Below, one piece after another: positions 35,357 to 43,600 of a stretch of 51,794 nt of DNA. Origin of the DNA: Desulfobacteraceae bacterium (GTDB taxonomy: Bacteria > Desulfobacterota > Desulfobacteria > Desulfobacterales > Desulfococcaceae). The notes under the pieces are model-generated. The model did no database searches. It had not been told where the DNA came from and saw only the letters and a program-made list of their open reading frames with translations. Every line of letters starts with the position of its first letter. Within the stretch, counting starts at the first letter, position 1. Both the position numbers and the translations under genes were made by a program. The stretch lies in NCBI GenBank assembly GCA_011390755.1, contig JAABRU010000029.1:1-51794 (forward strand). The letters are read 5' to 3'.

Positions 35357-35533
35357 AAGGCAGGGCGGGTGAAGTTTTCGCCGCAGAGCCGGGAAAACAG
35401 AACAGCCCGGATTGAATGCAGGAACAGAAGGCAGGGCGGGTGAAATTTTTGTCTGTCCCGCCGTTTTTACAAAATCGCGGGTTGTGCTGCGCTCTGCCCG
35501 CCCTACAATCTCATACAGATCAGGATCAGGGAT
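35357..35533. repeat. Short direct repeats and a GGGCGG hairpin before the EF-G gene
   Basis: GAAGGCAGGGCGGGTGAA occurs twice (around 35357 and 35428). The second copy pairs with GCCCGCCCTAC near 35500, giving a long stem-loop. No promoter could be picked confidently. Confidence 0.4.
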
Positions 35534-37567
35534 ATGAAAAAAAATCCGTTACAGCAAATCAGAAACATCGGCATTATCGCGCATATTGATGCAGGAAAAA
35601 CGACTGTCAGTGAACGCATCCTCTATTATACCGGTAAATCCCATAAAATCGGTGAAGTCCACGACGGGGAGGCCGTGATGGACTGGATGACCGATGAACA
35701 GGAAAGAGGCATCACCATCACCTCCGCAGTAACCACCTGCCAGTGGAAAGACAGTCAGATTCAGATTATTGATACGCCCGGACATGTGGATTTTACCATA
35801 GAAGTGGAACGCTCCCTGCGGGTGCTGGACGGAGCGGTGGGTGTTTTCTGCGCGGTCGGCGGTGTGGAGCCCCAGTCGGAAACGGTCTGGCGGCAGGCTG
35901 ATAAATACAAAGTGCCGAAAATGGCTTTTGTGAACAAACTGGACCGCATCGGCGCGGATTTTTTCCATACCGTGGAAATGATGAAAGAACGGCTCCGGGC
36001 CAATCCCCTGATCATTCAGCTGCCCTGCGGTTCAGAGGACCGCTTTTCCGGCATCATCGATCTGATCCGCATGAAGGAAATTCTGTGGGAGGGGGATGAC
36101 AAAGGCGCGACATATTCTGAGCGGGATATTTCCCCGCAGTACCAGGAGCAGGCCGAAGAATACCGGGAAAAAATGCTGGAAACCCTGGCAGAAAACGATG
36201 ATGAAATCATGGAACACTATCTGTCCGAAAAAGCCATTTCCGAAGAACAGATACTGGATGCTGTCCGCAGGACCGTCATTGCCCTGCGGCTGGTGCCGGT
36301 TCTATGCGGCTCTGCCCTGCGCAACAAAGGAATTCAGCCCCTGCTGGATGCCATTGTCCGCTTTTTGCCCAGCCCCCTGGAGGTCCCGCCCATCCGGGGA
36401 ACAGACCCGGTCACACAGGAAGTCATTGAATGCTATCCCAGAGACAATGATCCCCTGGCTGCCCTCATTTTCAAGGTTTCCATGATAGAAGGACGGAAAC
36501 TGTCTTTTGTCCGTGTTTACAGCGGACGGCTCAAATCCGGGGAGGATGTTTATAATCCCTTCCTGGGGAAAAAAGAAAAAATTTCGCGCATCCTCCGTAT
36601 GCATGCCAACAAAAGGGAACGACTGGATATGATCGGCCCGGGCGGCATTGCGGGTGTGGTGGGACTGAAAAATTCCGGAACCGGTGAAACACTGTGCTCC
36701 GCGGAAAACCCCCTGCTGCTGGAAAGGATAGATTTCTACGAACCGGTCATTTCCATGGCCATTGAGCCCAAAACCCATTCGGATCAGGAAAAACTGGAAC
36801 AGGTAATGTCCAAATTTCTGGAAGAAGACCCCACCCTCCGGGTACGCACCGATGAGGAAACCGGCCAGACCATTCTTTCGGGCATGGGGGAGCTGCATCT
36901 GGAAATCATTATCAGCCGTATGCAGCGGGAGTTTTCCACCCATGTCAATGTGGGCAAACCCCAGGTGGTGTACCGGGAAACCATCGGAAAAGAGGCGGAA
37001 GCCGCGGTGGTATTTGATAAGGAAGTGGCCGGGCAGCAGCATTTCGGTGAAGTGCATCTGAAAATGATCCCCCTGCGCCGCGGCAGCGGAAACCGTTTCC
37101 GCTCTGAAGTGAACGCGGAAATGATTCCGGATTCCTTTATTCCCGCAGTGGAAGCCGGGGTGACAGAATCATTGGAAAGCGGTTCCCTGATGGGTTATCC
37201 TGTGGTGGATACAGAAGTTGTTCTTACGGGAGGTTCTTTCCGGGAATCCCAGGGAAGCGAGCTGGCCTACCGGGTCAGCGCATCCATGGCCTGCAAAGAG
37301 GCCATGGGCAAAGGAGAACCTTTTCTGCTCGATCCCATTATGAAAGTGGAAATATTTGTTCCCGAGGCTTTTGTGGGGGACGTTATCGGAGACATTAGCT
37401 CCCGCTGCGGAAAAATCGGGGCCATTGAAGCCCAGCGGGGACTTCAGGTTATCCGGGCAATGGTCCCCCTGGCAAAAATGTTCGGTTATTCCACCTCCCT
37501 GCGCTCCGCCACCCAGGGAAGAGGGACATTCACCATGCATTTTTCCCATTTTGATCAAAGCGGATGA
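35534..37567 (+). CDS. fusA: Elongation factor G
   Basis: 677 aa GTPase for ribosomal translocation and recycling. G motifs: AHIDAGKTT (G1), RGITIT (G2), DTPGHVDF (G3), NKLD (G4) and CGSAL (G5). Domains II-V follow, with the characteristic [12 protein letters not shown] of domain IV. It is not next to rpsL, rpsG or tuf, and it is slightly shorter than the str-operon EF-G. It may therefore be the second, stand-alone EF-G paralogue (fusA2 type) common in Desulfobacterota. AGGG lies before the ATG. The stop codon overlaps the end of a family A repeat. Confidence 0.93.
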   Translation: MKKNPLQQIRNIGIIAHIDAGKTTVSERILYYTGKSHKIGEVHDGEAVMDWMTDEQERGITITSAVTTCQWKDSQIQIIDTPGHVDFTIEVERSLRVLDGAVGVFCAVGGVEPQSETVWRQADKYKVPKMAFVNKLDRIGADFFHTVEMMKERLRANPLIIQLPCGSEDRFSGIIDLIRMKEILWEGDDKGATYSERDISPQYQEQAEEYREKMLETLAENDDEIMEHYLSEKAISEEQILDAVRRTVIALRLVPVLCGSALRNKGIQPLLDAIVRFLPSPLEVPPIRGTDPVTQEVIECYPRDNDPLAALIFKVSMIEGRKLSFVRVYSGRLKSGEDVYNPFLGKKEKISRILRMHANKRERLDMIGPGGIAGVVGLKNSGTGETLCSAENPLLLERIDFYEPVISMAIEPKTHSDQEKLEQVMSKFLEEDPTLRVRTDEETGQTILSGMGELHLEIIISRMQREFSTHVNVGKPQVVYRETIGKEAEAAVVFDKEVAGQQHFGEVHLKMIPLRRGSGNRFRSEVNAEMIPDSFIPAVEAGVTESLESGSLMGYPVVDTEVVLTGGSFRESQGSELAYRVSASMACKEAMGKGEPFLLDPIMKVEIFVPEAFVGDVIGDISSRCGKIGAIEAQRGLQVIRAMVPLAKMFGYSTSLRSATQGRGTFTMHFSHFDQSG

Positions 37568-37651
37568 ACCTGTAAAAAATCAGATTATTGAAAAATTGCT
37601 GTCAGTAAAGTGTCTTCTCCCGTATTTACTGCTTAACATTCTGACTTCTTA
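37563..37651. repeat. Degenerate family A element overlapping the fusA stop
   Basis: GATGAACCTGTAAAAAATCAG at the left end includes the fusA stop codon, and the right end reads CATTCTGACTTCTTAGACTC. The insertion may have replaced the original final codons of fusA. Confidence 0.45.
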
Positions 37652-37838
37652 GACTCAATGCCGTTTCCTTAAGCAGAAAATCCCCCTCCCCCGGCCCCTC
37701 CCTCAGAGGGAGTCTTAAGGCAGCCAGTACGGAAAGACCGCCTCACAGGTCTCAGTCCGGAAGAAAATCCCTAACGCCTTCAGCCCGGAAATGAATTTCC
37801 GGGCTGAATTCTTTCAAACCTGCTGAAGCCCATGTATC

Positions 37839-38159
37839 TTACTGACGGATTCCCGATATTTCCTGCAACTTAATAATGGCATCTTTTATGGTAATCCTGT
37901 TAATGATAATACATGATTTTCTTTGCAGCCTGTGCTGTCCAATGATCTTTTGGACTGTATGTTTCCGGATCCGAATACATCCAATATGTCTGAGTTTTAA
38001 AGGGTTTGAAAGGGTTTGAAAGGGTTTGAAAGGCGCAGCAGCCTGTCCATTTGACCAATGGTTAAGAATATCCTGATTCCATTCAAATATATCAATGCGG
38101 TAACAGATAGTATTTCGGCATATTTTTTCATAACTGTAATCCTTTATGATTGGTTTCAA
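37839..38159 (-). pseudogene. Frameshifted gene remnant with an internal 10-bp repeat
   Basis: The frame starting with TTG at 38159 (MKPIIKDYSYEKICRN) is plausible up to a low-complexity stretch (PFKPFQTLSNP) encoded by a 10-bp tandem repeat. After the repeat, a different frame reads more like protein (TYWMYSDPETYSPKDHW, ending AAKKIMYYH and stop). Because the unit is not a multiple of three, each gain or loss shifts frame. The end of the annotated frame, ITIKDAIIKLQEISGIR, resembles a dockerin/EF-hand C-terminus and may be a separate remnant. Function not recognised. It lies downstream of the four-helix-bundle gene on the same strand. Confidence 0.4.
37999..38033. repeat. 10-bp tandem repeat (AAAGGGTTTG, about 3.5 copies)
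   Basis: Perfect head-to-tail copies of AAAGGGTTTG inside the remnant at 37839-38159. The period is not divisible by three, so slippage changes reading frame. Confidence 0.8.
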
Positions 38160-38183
38160 TTGCTTTCCCGATAAATCTCCCGG

Positions 38184-38873
38184 CTAAAATCCCTGCCGCT
38201 TTTGACGGGTCTGCCTTCGGACACGGTATAACCTTTCTGTAAAACCGCCCTCTTCTTCAAAAGCCTTTGCCTGCGCCGCTATCTGCCGGTCAAGCAGGGC
38301 AGAGGCAACCGCAATTAAGGCCAAAGCTGCGTTTGCTGCAATTTCACGGTAAGTGATTTTGGTTTTGTTGGACGGAGTGGACATTGTGGACCGGGTGGAT
38401 ACTGATGATCTCGCAGAACCACTCTGTCCATTTAGTCCACTTTGTCCACTCAGTCCACCAAGTGCCCGGCGGCCCCTGTCATGCACATCTTTCACCCATG
38501 CGGAAACCTCATCAACTGTTTTCAGTCTTCGGTCAATCAGTTCCACGCGGCGGGGGTCGTTTCTGTCCCACAGGGGCAGGCCCCTGTGGCGCAGAAAATC
38601 TTCATAATCCAGTTTCAGTTCTTCCAGGCTGGCCCGTGCCACATTGGTCAGTTTCAGTTCTGTTTTTTTGGAGGTTCCGGCTGCCATGCTGCCTTCGGCT
38701 ATGTTCTGCACACCGGAACGGGCTGCCTGAACCATCTGGTCTTTGGTGCGGCTGAACCTGTCAACGTAACGGGTGCAGAACCGGACGGTAATATCATACA
38801 CCAGTTGGGCCACCTGAAAACTCTTCAGGTTTCGGTATCCGCCGTGCTTTGGAATTAAAGATTCCGTTTTCAT
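38184..38873 (-). CDS. Four-helix bundle protein with suffix domain (23S IVP/Avd-like)
   Basis: 229 aa. The N-terminal 125 residues form the IVP/S23-type bundle: LKSFQVAQLVYDITVRFC, DQMVQAARSGVQNIAEG, then TKKTELKL-like and ARASLEELKLDYEDFL helices. This fold includes Avd, the RT partner of diversity-generating retroelements. A Ser/Thr/Gly-rich linker (about 140-170: GLSGQSGLNGQSG, RSSVSTRSTMSTPS) is encoded by degenerate 9-bp GTGGACAAA-like repeats. The suffix domain ALALIAVASALLDRQIAAQ..FEEEGGFTERLYRVR is the hallmark of the four-helix bundle suffix family. It lies 108 nt downstream of a DGR-type variable region, which supports an Avd-like role (inference). A weak ribosome-binding site and a family D repeat precede the ATG. 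Confidence 0.85.
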   Translation of the reverse strand: MKTESLIPKHGGYRNLKSFQVAQLVYDITVRFCTRYVDRFSRTKDQMVQAARSGVQNIAEGSMAAGTSKKTELKLTNVARASLEELKLDYEDFLRHRGLPLWDRNDPRRVELIDRRLKTVDEVSAWVKDVHDRGRRALGGLSGQSGLNGQSGSARSSVSTRSTMSTPSNKTKITYREIAANAALALIAVASALLDRQIAAQAKAFEEEGGFTERLYRVRRQTRQKRQGF

Positions 38874-38888
38874 ATCATTCCATGTGGT

Positions 38889-38912
38889 TCCAAACTTTCA
38901 GTTTGGACTCCT
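38889..38912. repeat. Family D palindrome upstream of the four-helix-bundle gene
   Basis: TTCCAAACTTTCAGTTTGGACTCC, 16 nt before the start codon of the minus-strand gene. It could form a hairpin in the leader. Confidence 0.65.
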
Positions 38913-38980
38913 TTCAGGCAGACGGTGCAACTGCACAGTCATCATTTGAATCACAGATCAGGGCAAAAAAATAGGCAAAT

Positions 38981-39173
38981 TCACTGTCCGCTGCGAACCG
39001 CACGCACATACCGGCTGTCGTACTTATGGCCGTCGTAGTCACAACTTCCGGATATGAAATCTACATACCACGCATTGTACATACTACTGGCGTAGGTAGT
39101 GGAAGACCAATAACTGGACTGTCCGAAAAAGGGCTGGCCCGGTTCGGGGCAGGGAATCTGCTTTGTGCTGTCA
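38981..39173 (-). pseudogene. Truncated DUF1566 (Lcl C-terminal) target with diversified variable region
   Basis: Only the C-terminal part of a DUF1566 domain remains: QSSYWSSTTY at the left and RYVRAVRSGQ plus stop at the right, the usual framework of this C-type-lectin-like DGR target. Between 39094 and 39014, about 18 codons have the form NNY and encode only Tyr, Ser, Asn, Asp, Cys, Gly and His. The fixed codons (Ala, Trp, Val, Phe, Gly) keep the framework. That is what adenine-specific mutagenesis of AAY template codons produces. The upstream part of the domain is missing; the sequence joins a broken mazF at about 39173. It has no start codon of its own, so it is probably silent. Confidence 0.6.
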
Positions 39174-39257
39174 TCACGGTCTGATCTTTCCTTTTTCTGC
39201 ACCGACTGTGGAATCAAGATTAATATCCATAATCATCCCCCTTCCGGGTTTTGTCAT
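39174..39257 (-). pseudogene. Truncated MazF/PemK toxin, first 27 codons
   Basis: The ATG at 39257 overlaps the antitoxin stop (ATGA). The product contains MDINLDSTVGAEKGKIRP, which matches the conserved MazF N-terminus (xxLDPTVGxEKxKxRPxVV) up to the RP motif. It then meets two consecutive TGA stops at the point where DUF1566 sequence begins. The rest of the endoribonuclease is lost, so no toxin should be made. Confidence 0.7.
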
Positions 39258-39487
39258 TCCTGCCACCCTGTAACAGCATTTTCGGTCAGATATTTCAGTT
39301 CATTATCTTTTTCATATACTTCCGAATACAATTCTGCTGATGCGATAATCTGATTCTGCTCAAATGATTTCTGAAAATGTTCAAGAGTCGCCCGAACCAT
39401 TTCACTTTTATTTTTAAATCCGAAAATTCTGTATTTTTCCAGAAAACCGGCCTGCTGATTCTCAATGGTGAATTTTGCCTGCAGCAT
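39254..39487 (-). CDS. MazE/RHH-type antitoxin, partner of a broken MazF
   Basis: 77 aa from ATG 39487, which has AAGGAGG 5 nt upstream; the longer frame to 39508 lacks a site. The N-terminal strand plus helix-turn-helix pattern (LQAKFTIENQQAG...FGFKNKSEMVRATLEHF) is ribbon-helix-helix-like for DNA binding. The C-terminus LYSEVYEKDNELKYLTENAVTGWQE is the acidic toxin-wrapping tail seen in MazE-type partners of PemK/MazF. The stop overlaps the start of the truncated mazF. It is now an orphan antitoxin that may still repress or neutralise related toxins. Confidence 0.75.
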   Translation of the reverse strand: MLQAKFTIENQQAGFLEKYRIFGFKNKSEMVRATLEHFQKSFEQNQIIASAELYSEVYEKDNELKYLTENAVTGWQE

Positions 39488-39550
39488 ATCCGCCTCCTTT
39501 TTTTTCATATATCCGATTCCTTACAACGCGTCAATCCGTTTGAAAATAAT

Positions 39551-39745
39551 ATTACTCCGCCCCCTCCCCCACCACCTCCGTAAATCCCGGATCATCCAGT
39601 ATGGTATAAAGGGAAGGGATCACAATTAAAATCAGAAACGTGGAGGCCATAAGTCCGAAGACGATGCTGACGGCCGGGGGGATGAAAATCTGGGCCTGCA
39701 GGCTCTTTTCCGCGAGCAGGGGCAGGAGTCCGCGATGGTTTCAAA
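39551..39745 (-). pseudogene. Duplicated 3' fragment of the RND efflux pump gene
   Basis: About 190 bp nearly identical to the 3' end of the pump gene at 40615-40800. Translated in frame it reads LPLLAEKSLQAQIFIP, VFGLMASTFLILIVIPSLY and TILDDPGFTEVV, against TILDDLGFTEVM in the full copy. It ends in its own stop (39551-39553). There is no start; similarity fades near 39745. A relic of a duplication or of a second pump gene that was deleted. Confidence 0.85.
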
Positions 39746-39792
39746 GAAGGAAAATCCTTGCAATCATCTGTAAAAAATCTTATTTTTAACTG

Positions 39793-39918
39793 ATGAAAGA
39801 AAAAAACGGAACAGAAATCCGCCAGACTATTTCCTATGATCATACTGAAATAAATGGAAATAACAGAATTGATCCGGAAGATGTAATCTACGTCCTGCGT
39901 CATATTGCAGATGAATAA
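39793..39918 (+). CDS. Possible 41-aa dockerin/EF-hand-like remnant
   Basis: The frame ends INGNNRIDPEDVIYVLRHIADE, matching the DxNxDxxIxxxDVIxxL calcium-binding loop-helix of dockerin-type repeats. No strong ribosome-binding site (AACTG precedes the ATG). Probably the surviving C-terminus of a larger secreted protein rather than an independent gene. Confidence 0.35.
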   Translation: MKEKNGTEIRQTISYDHTEINGNNRIDPEDVIYVLRHIADE

Positions 39919-39959
39919 AGCGCAGCGTGGGCAGTTCATTGGCAAGGCATTTGAAACAT

Positions 39960-40277
39960 ATGGAAAACGAATTACTTTTTAAAATTCTGACTCCCTTAGA
40001 CTTTCATGTCCGCATTACCCATTCATACTGGAAGCTGATTGTCACGCTTAAACATCCTGTGATGGCAGATCGTGAATCCGATGTAAAAAAACTGCTTGCT
40101 GATCCTGATGAAATCATGCGAAGCAAAAGTGATCCGGATGTGTACCTGTTTTACAGAAGGGAAGATTTCAGGCGGTGGGTATGTGCTGTGGTGAAAAGGT
40201 TAAACAGTGAGGGCTTTCTGATTACAGCATATCCTGCGGATAAAATCAAAGAAGGAGAGCGCATATGGAACAGATAA
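39960..40277 (+). CDS. Putative toxin-like nuclease (PBECR2/DUF4258-like)
   Basis: 105 aa from ATG 39960; an in-frame start at 39927 adds 11 residues. The core FHVRITHSYWKLIVTLKHPVM, VKKLLADPDEIMRSKSDPDVYLFYR and WVCAVVKRLNSEGFLITAYP follows the barnase/RelE-like plan of small phage-related RNases. That plan is an H near the start, an Asp-Pro-rich loop, a Tyr-Tyr/Arg strand and a terminal TAYP. It is followed with a 13-nt overlap by a DUF2283 gene, an arrangement seen repeatedly for such nucleases. By analogy this would be the toxin of a toxin-antitoxin pair; toxicity is not shown. Confidence 0.7.
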   Translation: MENELLFKILTPLDFHVRITHSYWKLIVTLKHPVMADRESDVKKLLADPDEIMRSKSDPDVYLFYRREDFRRWVCAVVKRLNSEGFLITAYPADKIKEGERIWNR

Positions 40278-40477
40278 AGATATTTCACGATAAAACCGGA
40301 AACACACTTACTGTCTGGTTCGGAAATCCCGGAGATGAATATATATGTGAAGAAACAGGGGATGAGGTAATCCTGATGAAAGACAGGTCAGGAAAGGTCA
40401 TCGGATTTGAGAAACTGAATTTTTCAATTGCAGATTCCGAAGATATGAAAGTTGCATTTGAAGCAGTAGCGGCATAA
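40265..40477 (+). CDS. DUF2283 protein (putative antitoxin)
   Basis: 70 aa. The sequence fits DUF2283: an N-terminal strand pair IFHDKTGNTLTVWFG, then EETGDEVILMKDRSGKVIGFEKLNFS. The compact beta-rich protein overlaps the preceding nuclease-like gene by 13 nt and has AAGGAGAGC before its ATG. Members commonly sit beside DUF4258/PBECR nucleases, so an antitoxin or immunity role is likely but inferred. Confidence 0.82.
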   Translation: MEQIKIFHDKTGNTLTVWFGNPGDEYICEETGDEVILMKDRSGKVIGFEKLNFSIADSEDMKVAFEAVAA

Positions 40478-40560
40478 TGTATTGCATGGCGACTGGTTCA
40501 CAGGGCGATTCAGCGTCCTTTGCACATTGAGCTTTGGCTTTTATGCCACACTCCTGAAAA

Positions 40561-40606
40561 AGTGTCTGCGAAAAACCGGCCCTTCGGCCTTTATTTTCGC
40601 ACTCCG
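40561..40606. repeat. Module F hairpin, possibly terminating the RND operon
   Basis: AGTGTCTGCGAAAAACCGGCCC and its inverse arm ending TTTTCGCACTCC form a stem. It lies 9 nt past the stop of the minus-strand pump gene and could act as its terminator. The same module is at 2691, 31257 and 32188. Confidence 0.6.
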
Positions 40607-40614
40607 TTCACTGT

Positions 40615-43600
40615 TTACTCCTCCTCCATCACCTCCGTAAACCCCAGATCATCCAAAATGGTATAAAGGGAAGGGATCACAATTAAAATCAGAAACGTGG
40701 AGGCCATCAGCCCGAAGACGATGCTGACGGCCAGGGGGATGAGGATCTGGGCCTGCAGGCTCTTTTCGGCCAATAAAGGCAGGAGTCCGGCTATGGTTGT
40801 CAAAGATGTGAGCAGCACGGCCCGGAATCTTTCCCGGCTGGCGTGCCGGGCCGCATCGGGTACTTTCTGCCCTTCCCTTCTGCGGATTTTGATGAATTCC
40901 ACCAGGAGGATGGAGTCATTGACCACGATTCCGGCCAGGGACACGGCCCCCATCATGCTGGGCATAGAGAGGTCCAGGCCCATGAGGATGTGTCCCCATA
41001 TCACACCGATGAAGGCAAAGGGAATGGCCACCATGACCACCAGGGGTTCCTGATAGGTGCGGAACTGGAAACTGAGGAGCACGAAGATGCCGATCATGCC
41101 CATGAGAAATCCCCGGCGCAGACTTCCCCCGGTTTTGGCCGATTCTTTGGCTTCGCCTTCCAGGGAGGTGCGGATTTCCGGGTATTTTTCCGCAAATCCC
41201 GGCATGAATTCCTTCTGCATTTTTTTCATGATTTCATTGCTGTTGGCGATGCGGCTGTCTATATCTGCCTGTATGGTCACGGTGCGGAGTCCGTTGACAG
41301 AGGCGATTCTGGCGTATCCCCGGTCCGCTGTCAGTTCGGCCACGGCCTCCAGGGGGGCCTGTCTGCCGTCCGGCAGGGTGACGTAGAAACTGCTGAGATC
41401 GGACAGACTGTCCTTGTCCTCATCCCGCAGGCGCACGTCAATTTCATAGGATTCCGCTCCCACCTGGATTTCCCCCGCGGTTTTGCCGTAATACGCGCTG
41501 CGCAGCTGATCCGCGACCATCCCCGCGTTCACGCCCCTTCCCAGCGAGCCTTCCCGCATCCGGATGCGGATTTCCGGTTTGCCGGGCCGCAGGTCATCGG
41601 AGATGTCAAATACGCCTTTGAACTGCCTCAGCCAGCCCTGCATTTCCAAAGCGGCCTGTTTCAGTTCCTCCATATCCCGACCCTGCAGACGGATGTCTAT
41701 GGGCCTTCCGGCCGGGCCGATAACCGGTTCCGTGAATTTCAGGGAAATGATATCCGGCAGGGGCCCGGTCAGTTCCCGCCAGCGGTTGATAATATCATCC
41801 ACCCGTGCATTCCGCTGTTCCGCTTTGAGCAGATCCGCTGTGATTGTGGCCACATGGGGACCGGATTCATACGCGTCCGCATTGACATTGAACTGCACGG
41901 AAACATTCTGAATCAGATGCCTTCCCCCCGGCTGCCGGGGCATGAATTCCTTATCGGTTTCAGCAAGGGCCCGGCTCAGCCGGGTTACCACGGCTTCGGT
42001 ACGGTGCAGGGGGGTTCCCTGGGGCAGAAGAATACGGGCCTGTATCACATCGCCGTCAATATCCGGAAAGGGTTTGAACTTGAGTTTTCCCGCGGCCAGC
42101 ATCCCCGCGGACAGGATAAAGGCCGCCAGGGTGAGACCGAAAATCAGATAACGCCAGCGCACGGCCCGATCCACAGCCCGGCCCAGAAAATCCTCCCTCA
42201 GTTTTTCAATAAAGGCATTAAACCGCCGCCGGAATTTACTTCTCTGAGAGGGATCATAATGATGCAGGGAATGGGCCAGATGATTGGGCAGTATCCAGAA
42301 GGCTTCAATAAGACTGACGGAAAGTACAAGGATCAGCACCACCGGCATCACTTTGAGTACCCTGCCCATATTTCCTTCCAGAAAAGAAATCGGACCGAAT
42401 ACGCAGATTGTGGTGATAAAGGAGGAAATCACTCCGTTTTTCACTTCCCCCACACCTTCCACCACGGCATTGAGGGCGGTTTTGCCTTTGTCCAGATGGC
42501 TGGCCACATTTTCCGCAATGACAATGGCATCATCCATGAGCAGCCCCAGGCCGATGAGCAGGCCCACCATGGTCAGCATATTCAGGGAGTAATCCATATG
42601 GGGCATAAAGAAAAACGCGCCCAGAAAAGACACGGGCAGTCCCATGATCACCCAGAAGGAAAGACGGAAATTGAAAAACAGCCACATGGTGAAAAAAACC
42701 AGCAGCAGTCCCTGCCATCCGTTTTTTCCCAGCATCTGCAGACGGTCCCGCACAATGGAGGAACTGTCCTGGGTCAGTTCCAGACGGATGCCCGGAGGCG
42801 CGGTCTTTTTCTCTTTTTCCACAAAAATGTTTACCGCCTCATAGATATCCAGGGTATCTTCGGATTTTGTTTTGGAGATTTGCAGCAGACCGGCCCGCTG
42901 CCCGTCAAAAAGAAATTTTTCCTCATCTGCTTCAAAAATATCTCGGATTTCCGCCACATCCCCCAGGCGGATATCCGCGCCCCGGTCACTTCCCACCACA
43001 ATCAGATCTTCAAATTCCGCAGGGGTCCGCCGTTCATCACTGAAACGGATGAGAATATCCTGTTCCCGGGTTTCAATACTGCCCGAAGGAAGGTCCGTAC
43101 TCTGCCGGGAAATCACATCCGCAATCTGCGACATGGAAATGCCGTACTGCATGAGGATTTCCGCAGGAATCTGAATGCGGATCTGCCGGTCGGAAAAACC
43201 TCTGATATCCACAAGGGAAATTCCGGCTTCCAGTTTCAGGCGGTCTTTAATATCTTCGCAGTATGCCTTGAGATCGGTCACGGACATGGGGCCGCTCACG
43301 GCCAGCGCGACCACATTGTCCGTGCGGTTGAGTTCCTTAATTACCGGGTCTTCGCACTGTTCCGGAAAGTCGGAAACGGCCTCCACTTCGGTTTTGATGT
43401 CTTCCAGAAAGCCGCGGATATCCCCGCCCTCCTCCATTTCCGCGACCACAATGCCCACGTTTTCCCTGGCTTCGGACGTGACTTCAGCCACATAACTGAC
43501 ACCGTCCACCGCATCCTCAATGCGGCGGCAAACAGCCTCTTCCACATCTTCGGCACCCGCGCCCGGATAAATCACCCGGATTTCCACCTTTTTTTCGGAA

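Noticed and set aside
39592..39945. A 117-codon minus-strand frame beside the RND fragment
   Set aside because: It reads the duplicated pump fragment in the wrong frame; the correct frame ends at 39551.
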